A DNA stretch of 35,000 nucleotides from Perkinsus olseni (taxonomy: Eukaryota; Perkinsozoa; Perkinsida; Perkinsidae): positions 1 to 35,000 of the forward strand of contig JABANP010000518.1 in assembly GCA_013115135.1 (NCBI GenBank), written 5' to 3'. Below, piece by piece: positions 24,706 to 34,462 of this stretch. How positions within the stretch are numbered: the first letter of the stretch is position 1; each line of letters starts with the position of its first letter. The notes beneath the pieces are model-generated. The model saw only the letters and a list, made by a program, of their open reading frames with translations, did no database searches and was not told the origin of the DNA. Position numbers and translations under genes: made by a program.

Positions 24706-25069
24706 TGTACTACAAAAAGGATACTGAGAGAAGAACTTCCCAACATGCGTTATAGTAATTCAGACTGTCGTTTCTCATGTCGTCTTGAATAAGAACTTGA
24801 TCAACGTCAGTCTACTGGCGTCCCATCATCACCTCCATCGAAAAGGCTCACACCGCCTTAACAATCTCTGTCACAGCGCCAAGAGCCCCCCATGTGTCTC
24901 AAGGAATCAGCGAAACTGTAAAGGCCGTCAGTGAAGAGCAATTTGAGCATGCCCGCGACCCTTGACTGAACTGAGAACGCAACCAATCGAACTTATGGCA
25001 GATGCTACTGAGGCTGTTCATATACTTTGGAAACATCATCAGCAGCAGCAGCAGGTGTTTCGATAGTAT

Positions 25070-26156
25070 TTAATACTTATATTTCGTACCTGAAATCGAA
25101 CGACTCCCGAGAGATTCTGTAAAAGGGAGCCTACTGTAGTCCTTCGGTGAGACAACTAAACCGCGACCCTTCCTCGCTCCTCTGTAAATGACTTCGAGGA
25201 TGTCAATGAATTCCTGACAAAACCCATCAGTCGCTAGTCCGAGTCCGGTAGCGCCAGAACCGACCTGTTTGTTGTTCATGGGCCAGTTGATCTTGTTATT
25301 GTTACCAGTACCCAAATCGATCATCATATGCTTGTTCCTATAACGAAGACCGGCAGCCTCATCCACGACCAGCAAAGTACCACTATGAAACTCAAGAATT
25401 CCGCTAGTGTCACCGATTCTCCCGAGCTACGAACAGTTACGCGGCGAGTTTTCTCATGAAGCTTGAGATCACGGACAGCCCACATGTGCGAGATAGCTTT
25501 TCGACAGTGACCTCCACGAGTCCAGTTTCACAAAATTGACTAAACTGTCGACGGGAGAATTCTGTGGAGCACATTTTTGCCTGTTAATTTCAATAGGTCG
25601 AACGCGGCCGCTACAGAATTCGCACGGTAAGCAACAGAATCGAAGCAAACTTACCGATAGAAAAACATCACTGTTACAGGGTCATACAGCTCATACATTG
25701 TATTGAAATCAGGGACCTCCCTAGTGTCAACCTGAACAACGACATCTGTGGGATTCGAACCGGGGACCTTCTCCTACCAAGTATATAGCTGCGAAGTTCT
25801 TGACATCCTCCGCGCAGTTGTAGAGGACCTCATCCATTTGCATGCATTGGGGATCGTAGTCATGACCGAACCTACATGGTAACTTCACATCACTCAAACC
25901 AGTACGGACGCTAACGACCTGCGAACTCGACCTCGACTTAAAACAATACACGAGCGCACAGCGAAGATTCTTTCATCAGGAACTCGCTATTAACGAAAAG
26001 TGCCCATTGGCCGGCGGTTTTTGATTCCATCATAAGCAGCGGGCACTCTGTAGTTTCTCCCAGTCCTTACCGTATGCAGACCAGTCGTTCCTCCTCCCCT
26101 AGGATGGCCTGGTCGACAGCCCAGCCAGAGTGGAGATGGGGTAGCATGTACGCCAT
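25070..26156 (-). CDS. DIM1: DIM1 / TXNL4A, U5 snRNP thioredoxin-like protein
   Basis: Component of the U4/U6.U5 tri-snRNP needed for pre-mRNA splicing; it has a thioredoxin fold. Six exons: 26156-26071, 25871-25778, 25731-25655, 25337-25265, 25213-25135, 25089-25070. The joined protein is exactly 142 residues, the universal family length. Segments: MAYMLPHLHSGWAVDQAILG, FGHDYDPQCMQMDEVLYNC, VKNFAAIYLVDTREVPDFN, MYELYDPVTVMFFYRNKHMM, IDLGTGNNNKINWPMNNKQ, YRGARKGRGLVVSPKDYS and the terminal TKYKY encoded by a 20-bp exon. Introns are 199, 46, 317, 51 and 45 bp. A pyrimidine stretch with AG lies about 25 bp before the ATG and could be a trans-splice acceptor (inference). It lies between LCMT1 and TMEM234, all on the same strand. 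Confidence 0.98.
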
Positions 26157-26292
26157 AGTGACAAGAGATAAGCGTAACAACACTGAGAATGCAAGAGTCA
26201 CTACGGCAGATAGTAAACACGAAAAAATGTAGTGGAAAGCACATAACAAATACTGGCAGTTAATGGTATACAACATCAACACAGGCGTGACA

Positions 26293-27942
26293 TCAGGAGC
26301 TCTCCGATACTTGACCGTACAGACACAAGAATACACCGAGTAAGATCAACATGCTACCCATTGACGTGTATCTACAGGAGAGGAGGCTCATGAGAGCTGT
26401 TGATCGAGGGTGCACCAACCTGTCGGGGAGAGTCTTGTTGAGACACAGGGCTTGTGTGAGGGCTGTAAATCCAAAAGAAAGGGAATTCGCCGCGGGTACT
26501 GCTATGGACAGATCATGAGTACCTGAAAATAACGACCATGGAATCTTGGGGAAGCACTTGAGTTACTATCGAGTCGCTTATATCCACAGACACAGGCCTG
26601 TGGCACAAAGCGTCTATAAAAACTTTCGTGATCGTCAGTGATAAGGCTGAAACTGGCAATCTAACGCAATGATACGCAAAGCAGAGGTCTAGTATATTTC
26701 CCCTGCGCCGTACAGGAGAACTATACGTTCCAGCAAGTAGCCCTCCTCGGTATGGGAGTTCATTCCCTCTCATCGAACAACGCGATGGGAGTTCATCTGA
26801 TGAACTTCATCAACCCATGACAGCAGGCATCGAACTTCATTGGCTCCGCTTTCTCGCTCGTCGACAACGTCTTTCAAAGTTCGCAGTGCCTTCTTGTTCA
26901 CGAAGGCCTTCTCTATTCTATCCGAACGCATTTTAATACTGGAATATCTGTTTTTCTTAACTCGATCCGGAATGAGGCACCAAGAGCGTTCTGCCGCAGC
27001 CGCCGTTTGTTGCTCAAGCGACGTTGGTCTTCCCACTCTCGAACGTCTCGAAAAAATAGATCATCACATTCGAGAACCGCCGCGGCAACGAGCCATTCCG
27101 TCACAAAGTGCCGCCTTTCATCAAGTGTTCTCTGAGTAGCATCAGTGTGCGCAGAGTAGACACCTTGAGACTCGCGCGTTGGGACCGAGCCAGAGTGCTG
27201 GCTACGAAAAAGGCTGTCTCGGCGGAGACCGTGCTCGCCGGTATACTGCTCAACACCTGAGCGAGCCTCTCAAACATTGGCATGTCTCCCCAACTCATCC
27301 AGAATTCCTCGATATTCCAAAAACCTTACATCCAGAACACAGAAATGTAGCAGGACCCAAGGCATAGCTGAGTTACCCTTTTCCTATGGAACGCATCGCC
27401 CGCAACCATACAGGCCCACGGAGAGGCTTCACGTTAGGGAAGCCTTCCGAAATCGTATGTCGCAAATTGCGACTCGCAAGTGGGCTTCAGGTAGTATTGA
27501 GTACCACACATCCAATACTGACAAGCTCGAACTGGGGGATCCCGCGCCGACAACCTCCAGACCATGAGATGCGAAGGAGCTAACTCATCGACATTCTAGA
27601 ATAGCGGAGTACTTGAAACTGATTTGGCAGAAATGGCTCTCATAAGAACATAAAAATTTACATGAAGAAAACCCCATGCGACCAATTTTCACATACCCAC
27701 TCACCTAATAGATAATAGTACCCTACCGATCCAGCCTGGTTTATCGCGTAGGCTAGCAGAAACTTCCACCTGAGTAGTAGTCGCCAGAGGCCCAGGAGAA
27801 TCTGTCGCCACTTCGGCAAGCGGAGCTCTTCGGGACTGAGCGAGTCACTCGAGGCGTCCTTCAAAAAGGGTGTTGTAGACCCCCAAAGGAAACCGACCAG
27901 TAGGAAGGACAGAAAGGTCTGCCCAGCTGATGATGATGCCAT
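26293..27942 (-). CDS. TMEM234: TMEM234-like small membrane protein
   Basis: Small four-helix membrane protein related to drug/metabolite transporters; exact activity unknown. Exons 27942-27705, 26522-26420 and 26371-26293 give 139 residues, as in animal TMEM234 (about 140). Exon 1 has FLSFLLVGFLWGSTTPFLKD and RWKFLLAYAINQAGSVGYYY. After the long first intron comes THDLSIAVPAANSLSFGFTA (family TDLTLAVPICNSL), then the last helix MGSMLILLGVFLCLYG. Phases fit (1, then 2). The second intron is 48 bp, but the first is 1182 bp and contains transposon-derived sequence. Splice sites of the long intron look normal (GTGAGT and TTTTCAG), so the gene is probably still expressed. Confidence 0.88.
26770..27036 (-). 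other. Open frame inside TMEM234 intron 1
   Basis: An 88-codon frame with a charged, coding-like composition (VKKNRYSSIKMRSDRIEKAF, NKKALRTLKDVVDERESGA). It lies downstream of the hAT dimerisation remnant on the same strand and may be another piece of that element; no match is recognised. Confidence 0.25.
27101..27330 (-). mobile_element. hAT-type transposase remnant (C-terminal dimerisation domain)
   Basis: The minus-strand frame contains EEFWMSWGDMPMFERLAQVL followed by SIPASTVSAETAFFVASTLA, then a Leu-rich helix ending MLLREHLMKGG. This matches the order of the hAT C-terminal dimerisation domain: an aromatic WW-like start, Pro, a leucine helix, SIPAS, then Glu-x-x-Phe. Upstream coding sequence is cut by a stop near 27340 and no catalytic domain or terminal inverted repeats were found, so only a fragment survives. 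It lies wholly within the first TMEM234 intron. Confidence 0.6.
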
Positions 27943-28184
27943 TTGCAGGCAGTAAAACAAGCTGGCAAACATTACTCATACAACTTCACAAGCGCAGCAA
28001 ACCATTCTAGAAGAGATGACTACTGAAAGTGATGGCTCTACCCGACAGTACTACCATCCGAAAAATGCTGCAATCCGAGTTCTCCTACAACTGCCGCTGC
28101 CCCGAAATCTCCAACCAAAATTCTGTCGAATGCGAAAGGGCTCAATAGAAACAGCAAATTACAGTTGTTTAGGTCTCTGAGTTC

Positions 28185-28498
28185 TCAATGCTGTGGGAGA
28201 GAGGCACCGGTCCACTTAGCGAGCTTTTGGACCTCAGGCAGCTGCATGACGTTCTGGACCATCCCTACACCGGTCATCGTCACTGGCTTGCTCAGAAGAT
28301 ATTTCTGAGCCACTCGTCGAACCTCATCTGAATAAAACCGAATGGATGAACTCGAATACGCCCTCTATAGCCGAGCCAGTCGGGGCAATGCGAAACTCAT
28401 ATTACAATGATCGATCTGGTCCAACCTCTTAACGAACTCGGCCGGGCTGATACGGCGGCCATATACTAATAGCTGCCTCCCGATGTCCTCGGCAACAC
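28185..28498 (-). CDS. Mitochondrial processing peptidase subunit, 3' exons only
   Basis: The M16-family peptidase MPP removes targeting peptides from imported mitochondrial proteins. Two terminal exons are present: 28498-28406 (VAEDIGRQLLVYGRRISPAE, then FVKRLDQIDH) and 28327-28185 (EVRRVAQKYLLSKPVTMTG, LPEVQKLAKWTGASLPQH, stop), joined through a 78-bp intron in phase 1. The first has a good acceptor (ccttttag), so more exons must lie upstream, beyond 28500. That space is filled by the minisatellite and retrotransposon, and no M16 sequence is found there. Either the missing exons lie beyond the window across a very large intron, or the gene is truncated. I cannot tell alpha from beta subunit from this part. 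Confidence 0.8.
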
Positions 28499-28663
28499 CT
28501 AAAAGGATCGAAACACCAACGTGACGATGATAAACAGGTGCCCTTTTGATATCGAAATCACCGTCTAAAATAATTGTACATAGGATTGTACCACAAATCC
28601 TACGTTAGTACTACTGCTATAATCTATACAATCTATCCAATCTTTCAGTGTGGAATGGCGACA

Positions 28664-29801
28664 TCAACAACAACACCAACACCAACAACAACAACAACAA
28701 CAACACCAACACCAACACCAACACCAACCACCACCACAACAACCACCACCACAACAACCACCACAACAACCACCACCACAACAACCACCACCACAACACC
28801 CACCACCACAACAACCACCACCACAACAACCACCACCACAACAACCACCACCACAACAACCACCACCACAACAACCACCACCACAACAACCACCACCACA
28901 ACAACCACCACCACAACAACCACCACCACAACAACCACCACCACAACAACCACCACCACAACAACCACCACCACAACAACCACCACCACAACAACCACCA
29001 CCACAACAACCACCACCACAACAACCACCACCACAACAACCACCACCACAACAACCACCACCACAACAACCACCACCACAACAACCACCACCACAACAAC
29101 CACCACCACAACAACCACCACCACAACAACCACCACCACAACAACCACCACCACAACAACCACCACCACCACAACAACCACCACCACAACAACCACCACC
29201 ACAACCACCACCACCACAACAACCACCACCACCACAACAACCACCACCACAACAACCACCACCACAACAACCACCACCACAACAACCACCACCACAACAA
29301 CCACCACCACAACAACCACCACCACAACAACCACCACCACAACAACCACCACCACAACAACCACCACCACAACAACCACCACCACAACAACCACCACCAC
29401 AACAACCACCACCACAACAACCACCACCACAACAACCACCACCACAACAACCACCACCACAACAACCACCACCACAACAACCACCACCACAACAACCACC
29501 ACCACAACAACCACCACCACAACAACCACCACCACAACAACCACCACCACAACAACCACCACCACAACAACCACCACCACAACAACCACCACCACAACAA
29601 CCACCACCACAACAACCACCACCACAACAACCACCACCACAACAACCACCACCACAACAACCACCACCACAACAACCACCACCACAACAACCACCACCAC
29701 AACAACCACCACCACAACAACCACCACCACAACAACCACCACCACAACAACCACCACCACAACAACCACCACCACAACAACCACCACCACAACCACCAGC
29801 A
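28664..29801. repeat. 15-bp minisatellite, about 70-75 units
   Basis: An almost perfect array of the unit caaccaccaccacaa. Irregular trinucleotides precede it (caacaccaac types, 28664-28735), and there is a disturbed stretch at 29160-29235 with extra cca triplets. No frame contains a stop on either strand, producing artificial poly-Thr, Pro-Gln, Asn-His, Val, Gly-Cys or Trp-Leu frames. None has a convincing gene-like start. Confidence 0.97.
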
Positions 29802-29802
29802 G

Positions 29803-30372
29803 CTGGCCCAAAAGTCATGCGAGCTCTCCATCTCGGACATTCCGCTCGCTCTCGCCAATGAGCAAGGCTTGAGGAGGGAGATCGTTAGAAGGAATGGGAT
29901 TCCAGAGGATGTCCCATGGGAAATCGTGAAAATATGCACGAAGAAAGATGCGCAAGGGGAGCCGAGCAGCGCCACGGCCATCGTCAAAATGGAAGAAGCG
30001 GTGGCCAATAGGTTCCTGGGGAAGGGAGGTAGGAAGGACGCCCTGTACATCGGGGCCACCAGGGTGAGGGTGAGACCCCATCACTACACCAGGGTGTGCT
30101 TCGTCTGTGCTGGAAGGCACCCAGAGAGTGAGGGTTGTGGGGACAGACCAGAGAGATGCGCTTGGTGTGGCCAGGTTGGGCATCAACAGAGGGACTGCAC
30201 ACTGAGGAACCTGCCGGCTTCGCAGAGGACCTGTGGGCACTGCGAATGCAAAGGGCATGGCTCCATGGAGTACATGAAATGTGACGCGGCAAGAGCTCTT
30301 CGTGAGGCCGGCGCGCCGGCGAACGAACCTGAGCAACCGGGCAGGGTACCAGGGATCAATGTCCGAGCCTGA
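29803..30372 (+). pseudogene. LINE ORF1, gag-like zinc-knuckle protein, N-terminus missing
   Basis: RNA-binding nucleocapsid-like protein of the retrotransposon. The frame reads CELSISDIPLALANEQGLRR, then a domain ending at three zinc knuckles: CFVCAGRHPESEGC (CX2CX3HX5C), CAWCGQVGHQQRDC (classical CX2CX4HX4C) and CGHCECKGHGSMEYMKC (CX2CX4HX7C). The frame stays open back through the minisatellite as Asn/His repeats but has no ATG there; the first in-frame ATG is near 29989. So the N-terminal part has been lost. Its stop overlaps the ORF2 start by 14 bp, suggesting coupled translation. Confidence 0.8.
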
Positions 30373-33300
30373 TTCAGGGCAAGGGCAGGCAGGTGGCCCG
30401 CAAGGGCCAGGCGAGCAGGGCTTTTCGAGGAGGATGATGAGGGTGGGCTGCATAAACATAATGAGGTCGCCAGGAGTCCTGGCAATCGCCGTGGAGGAGT
30501 TCCAGAGAGCCGGCGTGTTAGCGGTGCTTATACAGGAACCGCCGGCCGGGACTCCAGTGCGGTGCGGGGCCTACGACATAGTGAGAGATCTCAACGCCAG
30601 AAGGCCGCGGTCGGCTTTACTGATTGCACAGGGAGTCCCCTACAAGGTTGACACAGCAGCGGAGGACTACGTCACAGTGGAGGTTAGACCACCGGGTTGG
30701 GGACGATGGATTAAGCTCACATCCCTTTACTTGGGAAGGGACAAGGCACTCGAACAGGTACTGGGCAGAGTGAAAGGCGGGCCCTGGTCACTAGTGGGAG
30801 GGGATCTTAACGCTCAGTCCTGCAGCTGGTGCTCCAGGGCGCCGAGCAGACAGCACCAGAACCAGTACGACAGAGAGTCCTGGAGAAGGGGCGCCGAGAT
30901 AGACAGGTGGGCTGACTCGGAGAACCTGAGATGTGTGAACGTCAACGTGGGTCGGGACACCTTCCGCAATACTAGATGGGGCTCCGCCATAGATGGCATC
31001 TTCTTGGGGAAGGCCTCGCGGAATGCTGCGCAAAGGGGCGGATGTCATGGACCTGGCCGTTCCCAGCGACCATGAAGCCCTTGGGCTCAGTCTCGCGCCA
31101 CCAGGGGACGAAAGGGGAGACGGGCAGGAGGCGGGCACGGTGAAAGGAAGGCGAAACCCGAAGAGAACGAACTGGGAGAAGTTCATAGAGCACATAGACA
31201 AGTGCATCTCGGGAACGGAGATAAGGGACGCGGAGGAGTTGGAAAGAAGGGCAGGACAGCTACAGAGGCGTCTAAAGGACGCGGTGCGCTTATCCACTCG
31301 AAGAAAGACGGCTGGGCGCCCGGGTTCCAAGAACTGGTGGAATGAAGACCTGGAAAAGCTGAGGCGGACATATCAGAGGGAGAGAGGCAAGGCACGCAAG
31401 AACCCCGGGGTGCCAGCCTTGGCAGAGGCCGAAGTAGAAGCAAGAAGGGCCCTGCTCAAGGGAATTAAGCAACGCAAACGGGATGCAGCAAGGAAGGCCA
31501 TAGAGGCCATGGATGAGGGAGCGGTAAAAAGGTGGGCGAAGCCTAGGGCGCTACAGGAATGGTTCGATGCCGAGCAGGCCATGGACTACTTCGTGGGTCC
31601 AGCAACAGCGGGTGTTGACAGAAGGGAAGGATCTGCGAATCACCACGGGGAGGAGGCGAACCATGGACCAACCTTCGAGATGGAGATGGAGACTTTCCGC
31701 CGCCTACTGGCTGCCACGCCAAGAGGGCGGGCCCCGGGAGATGATGAATGTGCATACGAACATGTTCGATACGCTGCGGAGAACTCCAGCAATTTTCGTG
31801 GGGAAATCTGGGAGGTGATGAAGGCATCCGTGCAACTAGGGGTCTTTCCCCGAGCCTTCAAACCTGTACGACTCGTGTTGATACCCAAACCCTCCAAAGG
31901 AGTGGACCCGGGGAACGGCCAAGCAGAGAGCCCGTGGAAGAGATGGCGTCCGATATCGCTGCTCAGGGTTTTGGGCAAGGTTCTGGAGAAGGTGATACTG
32001 TGGCACTGGCGCACTCAGGAGGTGCCGGACGGGGTGCACGGATACGTGCCAGGCCGTTCGACGGTCACCGGAATCAAAGCGATGAGGGACTGGATAGAGG
32101 AAGGGCCGAAGCGATGCCGCCAAGGCTTTACAGGCATGCTATTGGAAGACGTCACGGGAGCTTTCGACCACTGCCGCTGGCAGAATGTTGAAGCAGCGGT
32201 GGCCACGCGCGTTGGGGCTCAATGGACTCAGTTGGTTACATCCTTCCTACAGGGAAGGGTTGTCACCCTGGCGAACAGCAGCGGAGAGCACGCCACTCGC
32301 CTGAGGACGAAAGGGGTGAGCCAGGGGTCGGGGCTATCGCCAAGATTGTTCGTGCTGGATTCGTGTGGGATGGTAGACGAGATCAAGAAGGCCCATCAGG
32401 AAGACGAGAATAACCCAGATGCTCCGAAGTACGACATCAACGTCATCATGTATGCAGACGACTTGTGCGTCGGGGTCAAAAGCGGCAGCATCGAGGGACT
32501 GGTGTATGGCATTACGAGGGCAAGGCAGGCTGCGAAGGCATGGGCGGAAAGAGAAGGTTTCAGCCTGGCGGAGGCCAAGGAAGAGCTCTGGGTGGGCGGA
32601 GGGGACCTCACGAGAGCCCTTATCGGCGATCGATTGCCCGAACTGCGAGGCAAGATTAAGGAGGAGGTTAAATGGCTAGGGCTGACCATGAGGAGCTCGC
32701 CGAAAGGGGGGATCTGTTTCAGGAGACAGGCCGAAAGGTCACTAGAGGAAGCTGGTAAGGCGCTGAAGAGGTACACACCGCTCTGTCGGCGGCAGTTCGG
32801 CTTGTCCGAGGCTGTGCTGGAGGGGCTCTGGCACAGGGTGATTATCCCGAAAGCCTGCTATGGAGCAGAACTATGGGGGCATCAGGCACGGTACGCCTGG
32901 TACACGAAGAAGGCAGAAAGCCTCAGGCATGCAGCGGGCAGACTGATGTGGCGGGCGCTCGGTTCAACGCCGGGAATACTGATGGCACGGGTGATGGAGT
33001 GGAAGAGGGTGGATCACGCGGTGGTGGAGAGACTCGCAAAGGCGACCCTGTACAAAAGGCGGTGGCGACTGGAAGACAAGGATGCTAAATGGCTCTCGCA
33101 GTATGCGGGCGACGTGCTCAGGAACCAACAGCCGGACAGGGAGCAGGTGGCACCAGAGGGCAGGGTTCTTGAGATAGACGGAGGAGGCAGCCCGATGCCA
33201 GAGGAGGGATGCGTGCAGTACTACACGGACGGGAGCCGTAAGGAGTGCACCAAGGGCCGGCTTAAGGGGCGGACGCATTGCGACATGCGCCCGAGTAGGA

Positions 33301-34206
33301 TGCGGGGTGGCAGAGATTGGACCGCAGGGAGAGTTGGCGTGGGCAGGTTCCCATAGACTGCCGGACTGGTGTACCGTCCATCAAAGCGAGTTGAAGGGGA
33401 TTGAAAGAGCCTGCATCAGGGCGGAGACAACGCTGCCAAAGGTGAGGGAAGGAAAGATAAGGAAGGTGGATATCTGTGTGGACAACATATCGGCCCTACG
33501 TGCAGCGGGCGGGCACATACAGCTGTTGGGGAGGACAGGGGCCAGCGCGCGAGCGGCGGTCATACGGTTGACGGAGAAACTCGAGGAGGCTGGTGGGGAG
33601 CTCAGACTCAAGTGGGTTAAATCCCACGTTGGGCATCGGCACAATGCCGTTGCCGACCTGCTGGCAGCGGACGGAGCGCACAGAGGAAGACTGCTGACAG
33701 TACCAGTCCCGTGGGTGCACACAAGGGAGCAGATACAAAGGAGGTACGCGTCGAGAGGAGACAAGGACTGGGCAAGGAAGAGTAGTGGTCTGAGGGCTAG
33801 CTGGGCGGGCGTCAACCTTGGACCGAGGCAGCGGAGGGTGATTAAGGCAGCGCATCTCTCGCCGATTGACAGGCGGAGACTCATGGAGGTTATCAGCGGC
33901 CATTCGGTCACCAGAAGGCACTGGTGCAAGATAGATCGGAATTTGGGTCCTGAGTGCCGGTTCTGTGGGGCGGAGATAGAGGATGAGAGGCACATCATCT
34001 TCGAATGCAGGCGCTTCGCGTTGGAGAGAATCAGGCTGAAGCGCAGGCTCGGCTGGAGAAGCCTGCCATATCACATAGGGAACTTCCTATATTCACCCTC
34101 GAGGCTGCGGGTGCTGATGGGCTTCTTGAGGAGGGTCTGGCCGGCCTTGGAGGGGCAAGATGCGGCTGCAACTCCAGCAGCAGCCAGGGGAGACTCCATG
34201 CATTGA
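30359..34206 (+). pseudogene. LINE ORF2: endonuclease, reverse transcriptase, RNase H (two frameshifts)
   Basis: Polyprotein for target-primed reverse transcription. Endonuclease (30430-31110): VLIQEPPAG, VGGDLNAQSCSWCS, AIDGIFLG, and after a frame change SDHEALGL. Reverse transcriptase (about 31680-32700): KPVRLVLIPKP, WRPISLLRVLGKVLEKVI, GYVPGRSTVTGIKAMRDWI, MLLEDVTGAFDHCRW, TKGVSQGSGLSPRLFVL and the YADD catalytic box at 32451-32462. RNase H (33220-33690): YYTDGS, SELKGIERA, VDNISALRA, KWVKSHVGHRHNAVADLLA, keeping the acidic residues. A C-terminal zinc finger (CRFCGAEIEDERHIIFEC) follows, and the frame ends at 34206. The frame shifts by +1 once between about 31015 and 31035 and again between about 33245 and 33290, so this copy cannot make a full protein although domains are otherwise intact. 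Confidence 0.9.
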
Positions 34207-34213
34207 TGGTGTT

Positions 34214-34262
34214 TAAAAAAAAAAAAGAAAAGAAAAAAAGAAAAGAAAAAAAAAAAAAAAAA
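34214..34262 (+). other. A-rich 3' tail of the LINE
   Basis: Eight bp past the ORF2 stop is a run of A broken by single G residues, ending at 34262. This matches the poly-A-like end of a LINE made by target-primed reverse transcription and marks the probable 3' boundary. Confidence 0.75.
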
Positions 34263-34462
34263 TCCTGTATCATTTTGCATTATTTGCCTGTACAATTCTT
34301 CTATTTCTTGTACCGTTTTTCCCTCTCTACATTTAATTAACTACCTCGGTACAGCCCCAGCCGGAAGGGGGCTCACCAGGGGGACGAGCCATCTACAGGC
34401 CCTGACGCCTGTGTGCCGCCAAGGCCGTATACTGCGCTCAGCGCGGTCGGCATAAGGGCACC
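34263..34462. other. Flank between LINE tail and second repeat array
   Basis: No coding sequence. The first 80 bp are AT-rich; 34340-34462 is GC-rich with self-complementary stretches (ccggaagggggctcacc, gcgctcagcgcggtc) and runs straight into an (AAC)n tract. It may be the 3' end of another short retroelement with an AAC tail, but this is inference. Confidence 0.35.

Larger units (their letters stand above)
29802..34262 (+). mobile_element. 5'-truncated non-LTR retrotransposon (LINE with RNase H)
   Basis: The order gag-like zinc knuckles, AP-type endonuclease, reverse transcriptase, RNase H, C-terminal zinc finger and A-rich tail is that of the I/R1/Jockey/LOA group of LINEs. The 5' end runs directly out of the minisatellite with no start codon for ORF1, as expected for 5' truncation. 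The body is GC-rich and much less AT-punctuated than the neighbouring genes, and has no introns. Confidence 0.88.

Noticed and set aside
25735..25790. tRNA-like T-loop (ggttcgaatcc on the minus strand)
   Set aside because: The flanking bases cannot form a T stem, no anticodon or acceptor arms are found, and the sequence lies inside a 46-bp DIM1 intron.
28664..29801. CRISPR-like regular repeats
   Set aside because: There are no spacers; the units are contiguous 15-mers in a eukaryotic context.
28574..30059. Large Thr-, Pro/Gln-, Val-, Gly/Cys- and Trp/Leu-repeat proteins on both strands
   Set aside because: They are readings of one 15-bp minisatellite that lacks stops in every frame; starts and flanks are not gene-like.
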